Positions 22,514 through 26,145 of a stretch of 26,145 nt of DNA are shown here, piece after piece. Under the pieces are notes generated by a model, which was not told where the DNA came from, did not search any database, and saw only the letters and a program-made list of their open reading frames with translations. This DNA is from JAGLCW01 sp964427915 (GTDB lineage Bacteria; Caldisericota; Caldisericia; UBA6126). The stretch lies in contig CAYRWA010000059.1 of assembly GCA_964427915.1 (NCBI GenBank), forward strand, positions 1-26,145. The letters run 5' to 3'. Every line of letters begins with the position of its first letter. Positions within the stretch are counted from its first letter, which is position 1. The position numbers and the translations under genes were made by a program.

Positions 22514-23131
22514 ATGAATTCGACAACAAATGCTCAATGTAAATATGCCCACTGGAATGGAATGGAAAGCTCTCGTCTTGCTTTTCGAAAACTGACAATG
22601 AAAGATGCTGACGCGATTTTTCATTATTCTTCCAACCCTGCCGTGACTCGATATGTTTTGTTTCCTACACACAAGTCCATGGATGATACTTTTGCATTCA
22701 TTCAGACCAATGTAGAAAAATACCGCGCTGGAGAAGTGGCATGTTGGGGCGTAACGCTCAAAGAAACCGGTGAACTGATTGGCACAGCGGATTTTGTGTG
22801 GTGGAATGTCTATCATAAAAAAGCCGAAGTAGGGTATTGTTTTGCCCCAGAATATTGGAACAAAGGATATGCTACAGAAGCTTTGATGAATTTGATTCAC
22901 TTTGGATTTCAATATTTAAATCTTCACCGCATTGAAGCAAGGTGTTTTGAAGAAAACCAAGCATCTGCTCGTGTGATACAAAAGGCAGGCCTTACCAGGG
23001 AGGGGATTCTACGGGAAGCGTTGTGGTCCAAGGGATCGTATCGAAATGTGTATCAATATGCAATTTTGCAAAATGAATATGAAATCTTGTCACAATACTT
23101 GAACTATTCTCTTTCGGTTCGATGGAAATAG
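22514..23131 (+). CDS. RimJ/RimL-type GNAT N-acetyltransferase
   Basis: A 205-aa acetyltransferase. It begins SSRLAFRKLTMKDADAIFHY, as in ribosomal-protein-alanine acetyltransferases (RimJ/RimL type). It then shows the strand GELIGTADFVWW and motif A EVGYCFAPEYWNKGYATEAL with the acetyl-CoA loop N-K-G-Y-A. NQASARVIQKAGLTREGILR follows. The real substrate may be a protein N-terminus or a small molecule; the family is broad. GTG 22511 and ATG 22514 are adjacent, and AGGAG six bases before the ATG favours it. It lies 37 bp after the permease stop and probably ends the operon that starts with the Eis-like gene. Confidence 0.88.
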   Translation: MNSTTNAQCKYAHWNGMESSRLAFRKLTMKDADAIFHYSSNPAVTRYVLFPTHKSMDDTFAFIQTNVEKYRAGEVACWGVTLKETGELIGTADFVWWNVYHKKAEVGYCFAPEYWNKGYATEALMNLIHFGFQYLNLHRIEARCFEENQASARVIQKAGLTREGILREALWSKGSYRNVYQYAILQNEYEILSQYLNYSLSVRWK

Positions 23132-23207
23132 ACACTTCCTATTTTTTTCATCGAATATTGACACTGAAAAAATCAAAATAATGATGAAGTGTTTGAAAAA
23201 ATATAAG

Positions 23208-23243
23208 AAACTTGATAAAAAACTTGCTATAAAACTTGCATAT
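23208..23243. repeat. Three tandem 12-bp repeats upstream of pspA
   Basis: AAACTTGATAAA, AAACTTGCTATA and AAACTTGCATAT lie head to tail with an exact 12-base period. The third copy contains the -35 element of the probable pspA promoter. Regulator half-sites or an UP-like element are possible readings. Confidence 0.6.
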
Positions 23244-23264
23244 CCGATCGCTACTTAGTATAAC
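23236..23264 (+). promoter_or_regulatory. Promoter for the pspA operon
   Basis: TTGCAT (23236-23241), a 17-base spacer and TATAAC (23259-23264) lie 63 bases before the pspA ATG. A sigma-A type is the simplest reading. A sigma-W type, as at the B. subtilis ydjF operon, would need TGAAAC and CGTA boxes, which I do not see. Confidence 0.5.
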
Positions 23265-23327
23265 AATATTATAGTTTTTATAATCATACACGATGCACCT
23301 TTGTGAGTGCATTCAGGGAGGTCATAT

Positions 23328-24011
23328 ATGGCAGGAATTTTAGAACGTTTTAAAGACATTATGTCCGCGAATATCCACGCTATGTTGGATAAGGCTGAAG
23401 ATCCAGAGAAAATGATTGATCAGTATCTTCGAAACTTTGAAAGAGATTTGGGTACCGTAAAAGGCGAAACGGCTGCAGTGATTGCAGAAGAGAAAAGTGC
23501 ACAAAGACGGCTGAATGAATGTGAAGCAGAGATTAAAAGAATGGATGAGTATGCAAAAAAAGCATTGCTTGCAAAAAACGAAGAAGATGCTAGAGCATTT
23601 TTGCAGAAGAAAGACTACTTAAAGAATGAACTCGGTTCTTATCAGCAGAGTCTCAAAATTTCTCAGACCAATGCAGAAAAAATGCGACTCATGCATGACA
23701 AATTGAATGCTGAAATTGAAGATCTTCGCGCACGTAGAGGCGAAATTAAAGCCAAAATGAAAGTAGCCAAAGCAAAGCAGCAAGTTAGTACAACCGCTTC
23801 CAAAATTGGCATAGGAAACAGTGCATCTATATTCGAAGCCATGAATGAAAAGGCGCAGCGCCTTATTGATGAAGCCGATGCCATGGCAGAACTGAACACA
23901 CCTAAAGAAGATACAATTGATGCGTTAACTTTAAAGTATTCCCAATCCACCGAACCAAACCCAGTAGTAGAAGACGATTTAGAAAGATTGAAGAAAGAAC
24001 TGGGAGTGTAG
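23328..24011 (+). CDS. pspA: PspA/IM30 family phage-shock protein
   Basis: A 227-aa peripheral inner-membrane protein that forms oligomeric scaffolds on stressed membranes (ESCRT-III-like fold). It starts with the amphipathic helix AGILERFKDIMSANIHAMLDK, continues with KAEDPEKMIDQYLRNFERDL and then long charged coiled-coil helices (about 25-185). A final helix region follows (about 187-227). No membrane segment is present. The frame is open from 23307, but GGGAGGT is well spaced for ATG 23328. It heads an operon with a YdjI-like and a YdjG-like gene, as in Bacillus subtilis (ydjF, ydjG, ydjH, ydjI). Confidence 0.94.
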   Translation: MAGILERFKDIMSANIHAMLDKAEDPEKMIDQYLRNFERDLGTVKGETAAVIAEEKSAQRRLNECEAEIKRMDEYAKKALLAKNEEDARAFLQKKDYLKNELGSYQQSLKISQTNAEKMRLMHDKLNAEIEDLRARRGEIKAKMKVAKAKQQVSTTASKIGIGNSASIFEAMNEKAQRLIDEADAMAELNTPKEDTIDALTLKYSQSTEPNPVVEDDLERLKKELGV

Positions 24012-24047
24012 GCATCTTATATAACCAATAGCAGGAGGGTATCTACT

Positions 24048-25028
24048 ATGGGATTGTTTGGCAATCAGTTTGCGAATCTTGTTGAATGGGAAGAATTCAG
24101 AGATGATGTGTTGTTCTGGAAGTGGACCAACAAAGAGATAAAAAAAGGGTCCCGGTTGATTATCAAACCAGGACAAGATGCAATATTCTTATACAATGGC
24201 AAAGTCGAAGGTATCTTCGAAGACGATGGTGAGTATGATATTGAATCCGACATTGTCCCTTTTTTGTCCACATTGAAGGGATTTAAATTCGGTTTCAACT
24301 CCGGAATACGCGCTGAAGTTCTTTTCACGAATACGAAAGAAATTAATGTAAAATGGGGTACAAAGAATCCCATCAGTATACCTGCCCCAGGATTGCCTGG
24401 CGGTATGCCTATTAAATCCTTTGGTACATTTGATTGTAAAATTGATGACCATGGAGTACTAATTGAGAAAATTGCCGGCATTAAAAAGCAGTATCACGTA
24501 GACGATTTGCGAGATCGCGTCATTTCTATGTTGGATCAGCTTTTAATGAAATGGATCACTCTTGAAGGCAAAGACATGTTTAATCTGCAAGCCAATTCGT
24601 TTGATATTGCCAAAGGGATTCGAGAAGATCTGGATATGGAAATGCGAAAAATTGGTATTGCAATTACCAATTTCAATATTTCTAGTTTCAGCTACCCAGA
24701 AGAAATCCAACGCATGCAACAAAAAGCTGCTGGTCATAGTATGGTAGGCGATGTGAACAAGTATTCTCAAATCTCTATGGCAGATTCTTTAGGAAAAGAA
24801 TCAAGTGCTGGTAGTGTCGCTGGTAGTGTGATAGGTATGCAAATGGGGATGGCGATGGGTCAAAAAATGGGAGAACAGACGCAACAATCTTCTTCATCAA
24901 ACAAACAAGAAGAAACTCCCAATAGTGATTCTAATTCAAACACTACTGCTCCCAAATTCTGTCCCAATTGTGGGGCTAAGAATGATGGGTCGAAGTTTTG
25001 CCCAAACTGTGGGTGTAAACTAGGTTAG
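24048..25028 (+). CDS. SPFH-like / virion core protein homolog with C-terminal zinc ribbon (YdjI-like)
   Basis: A 326-aa protein resembling Bacillus YdjI. The N-terminal part (about 10-220) is an SPFH/prohibitin-like domain with KKGSRLIIKPGQDAIFLYNGK and later DLDMEMRKIGIAITNFNIS, followed by PEEIQRMQQKAAG. A methionine- and glycine-rich stretch (about 255-278) and a Ser/Asn-rich linker follow. The last 25 residues hold two CPNC motifs (FCPNCGAKN and FCPNCGCKLG), a rubredoxin-like zinc ribbon. In B. subtilis YdjG, YdjH and YdjI help place PspA at membrane sites. AGGAGGG precedes the ATG. The gene lies 36 bp after pspA and 10 bp before the next gene. Confidence 0.87.
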   Translation: MGLFGNQFANLVEWEEFRDDVLFWKWTNKEIKKGSRLIIKPGQDAIFLYNGKVEGIFEDDGEYDIESDIVPFLSTLKGFKFGFNSGIRAEVLFTNTKEINVKWGTKNPISIPAPGLPGGMPIKSFGTFDCKIDDHGVLIEKIAGIKKQYHVDDLRDRVISMLDQLLMKWITLEGKDMFNLQANSFDIAKGIREDLDMEMRKIGIAITNFNISSFSYPEEIQRMQQKAAGHSMVGDVNKYSQISMADSLGKESSAGSVAGSVIGMQMGMAMGQKMGEQTQQSSSSNKQEETPNSDSNSNTTAPKFCPNCGAKNDGSKFCPNCGCKLG

Positions 25029-25038
25029 GAGACATATT

Positions 25039-26088
25039 TTGAGCACCAATGAATATTCTTGTACATCATGTGGTAGTAAAGTAGAATTTGATGTTCGATC
25101 CCAAGATTTAAAATGCCCAAATTGTGGGACAGTATATCCCATTGAAAAAGAACTCGCACACACAAAACACTTGATTAGTGACTATGTGTCGGATGAAAAC
25201 GCAATGACCAAACATGAAGCAACCGTCATTGTATGTTCGTCGTGTGGAGCTAGTATTGAGCTTGATACACATGTTACTTCTGGGGCTTGCCCCTACTGTG
25301 CTTCTCCCGTTGTACTATCTGAAAAGGCCGTCACTTCCATTGAGCCCGATGGGATCTGTCCCTTCAAAATTGACCAACACGATGCTGTGAGTCTTTTTAG
25401 AAAATGGATTAAAGGCAAATGGCTAGCTCCGAATGCTCTGAAGAATATGTATCAATCCGGTAAAATAATGGGTGTCTATTTGCCCTATTGGATCTTTGAT
25501 GCCGACGCCGATTGTAAATATCAAGCAGAAGGGGGCAAAGATCGTCGAGTGGAATATACAGAAAATGGCGAGAAAAAGACACGAACAGAAACCGATTGGT
25601 ATTCTGTGAAAGGAACCATTTTTCACAGTTTTAAGGATAAAATTGTACGTGCAACGAAAAGTATTAGCGATAGACTACTACGAATCTTAGGTGGATTTAA
25701 CGTGAAAAGTGCCCTGTCCTTCCATGCTAATTTTTTTACTGGGTTTTCTTCTGAGATATTCAATATTCCTATTCATGATGCCTACAAAGAAGCGCAAGAC
25801 CATTTTCAAAATGTGCTACGAGGCATGGTGGAATCGAAAGTCAGACTTACTTATGATCGGGTTCGCAATGTAAGGTTGTGGGTTACATGGAGCAAAGAAT
25901 ACTATCGTTTTATGTTTCTCCCTGTCTACACAATGGCTTACTATTTTAATGGGAAAACCTACCAAGTTCTTATAAATGGGGATAGCGGTCAGATTGTAGG
26001 AGATTATCCAAAATCCTTCTGGAAGATATTCTTTGTTGTATTAGCCATCCTGATAGTTTTAGGACTACTATACTACTTCTTTGGGTAA
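25039..26088 (+). CDS. Double zinc-ribbon protein with C-terminal membrane anchor (YdjG-like)
   Basis: A 349-aa protein. Two zinc ribbons are visible at the N-terminus: CTSCGSKVEF then CPNCGTVYP (about 8-33), and CSSCGASIEL then CPYCASPVVL (about 66-96). A conserved soluble region follows (CPFKIDQHDAVSLFRKWIKG, then VYLPYWIFDADADCKYQ and LPVYTMAYYFNGKTYQVLINGDSG). One membrane helix ends the protein (WKIFFVVLAILIVLGLLYYFF). This matches YdjG-type 'TFIIB-like zinc ribbon' proteins found beside pspA. The start is a TTG with AGGAG eight bases upstream; the next in-frame ATG is at residue 56 and would cut a zinc ribbon, so TTG is preferred. Its stop leaves 57 bases to the window end with no further gene visible. 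Confidence 0.87.
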   Translation: MSTNEYSCTSCGSKVEFDVRSQDLKCPNCGTVYPIEKELAHTKHLISDYVSDENAMTKHEATVIVCSSCGASIELDTHVTSGACPYCASPVVLSEKAVTSIEPDGICPFKIDQHDAVSLFRKWIKGKWLAPNALKNMYQSGKIMGVYLPYWIFDADADCKYQAEGGKDRRVEYTENGEKKTRTETDWYSVKGTIFHSFKDKIVRATKSISDRLLRILGGFNVKSALSFHANFFTGFSSEIFNIPIHDAYKEAQDHFQNVLRGMVESKVRLTYDRVRNVRLWVTWSKEYYRFMFLPVYTMAYYFNGKTYQVLINGDSGQIVGDYPKSFWKIFFVVLAILIVLGLLYYFFG

Positions 26089-26145
26089 TAGTTCTGGCAG
26101 CTTATAGTAAGGTAAAACGATGATTTCTGTTTCTTCATACATCCG

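Noticed and set aside
1..26145. Mobile elements, tRNA or rRNA genes
   Set aside because: I saw no transposase or integrase motifs, no terminal inverted repeats around any gene, no CCA-ended cloverleaf and no rRNA sequence.

Overview
The window is about 26.1 kb of low-GC bacterial DNA (roughly 40% GC by eye), densely coding, with strong AGGAGG-type ribosome binding sites at most genes. Several features point to a Bacillota-like organism, probably Clostridia-related: stalk-type 'copper amine oxidase N-terminal' domains on secreted proteins, gene groups matching Bacillus subtilis yxlEFG and pspA-ydjI-ydjG, and Gram-positive-style promoters. The sequence alone does not fix the taxon, and another low-GC anaerobic lineage is possible. 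I see no rRNA, tRNA, CRISPR array, transposase or phage gene. No stretch longer than 300 bases lacks a gene.

Layout. (1) 1-3020, + strand: a Cys-type glutathione peroxidase, a DUF523-DUF1722 protein (TudS-like plus YbgA-like) and the ribosome-assembly GTPase RsgA. (2) 3036-4160, - strand: a STAND/MNS-like AAA ATPase with a winged-helix tail, running tail-to-tail into rsgA. (3) 4357-9258, - strand: a small putative lipoprotein directly behind a very large secreted repeat protein. An in-frame TAA splits the repeat protein into two open frames. (4) 9351-10240: a GlsB/YeaQ membrane protein and two paralogous ribbon-helix-helix (RHH) regulators on opposite strands. Both regulators have consensus promoters placed so that the mRNA would start at the ATG (leaderless), and one promoter carries a palindromic operator. 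(5) 10451-13120, +: a secreted beta-propeller protein with three Ig/BACON-like domains and a C-terminal stalk domain. (6) 13317-14612, +: a CorC/HlyC-type CNNM-CBS membrane protein. (7) 14613-18152, -: a secreted protein of 1179 residues with a caspase/legumain-like (clan CD) peptidase domain. (8) 18272-19003, -: a ZIP metal transporter. (9) 19268-23131, +: a probable five-gene operon with an Eis-like acetyltransferase, a yxlE-yxlF-yxlG-like ABC module and a RimJ/L-type acetyltransferase. (10) 23328-26088, +: a membrane-stress operon of pspA, ydjI-like and ydjG-like genes.

The least ordinary part is 4.3-18.2 kb. It holds three large exported proteins built from shared modules. The repeat protein and the peptidase share the same front end (signal peptide, Fn3-like domain, stalk domain) but have different back ends: cysteine-rich beta-sandwich repeats in one, a clan CD protease in the other. 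The propeller protein carries the stalk domain at its C-terminus. A common cell-surface role is an inference.
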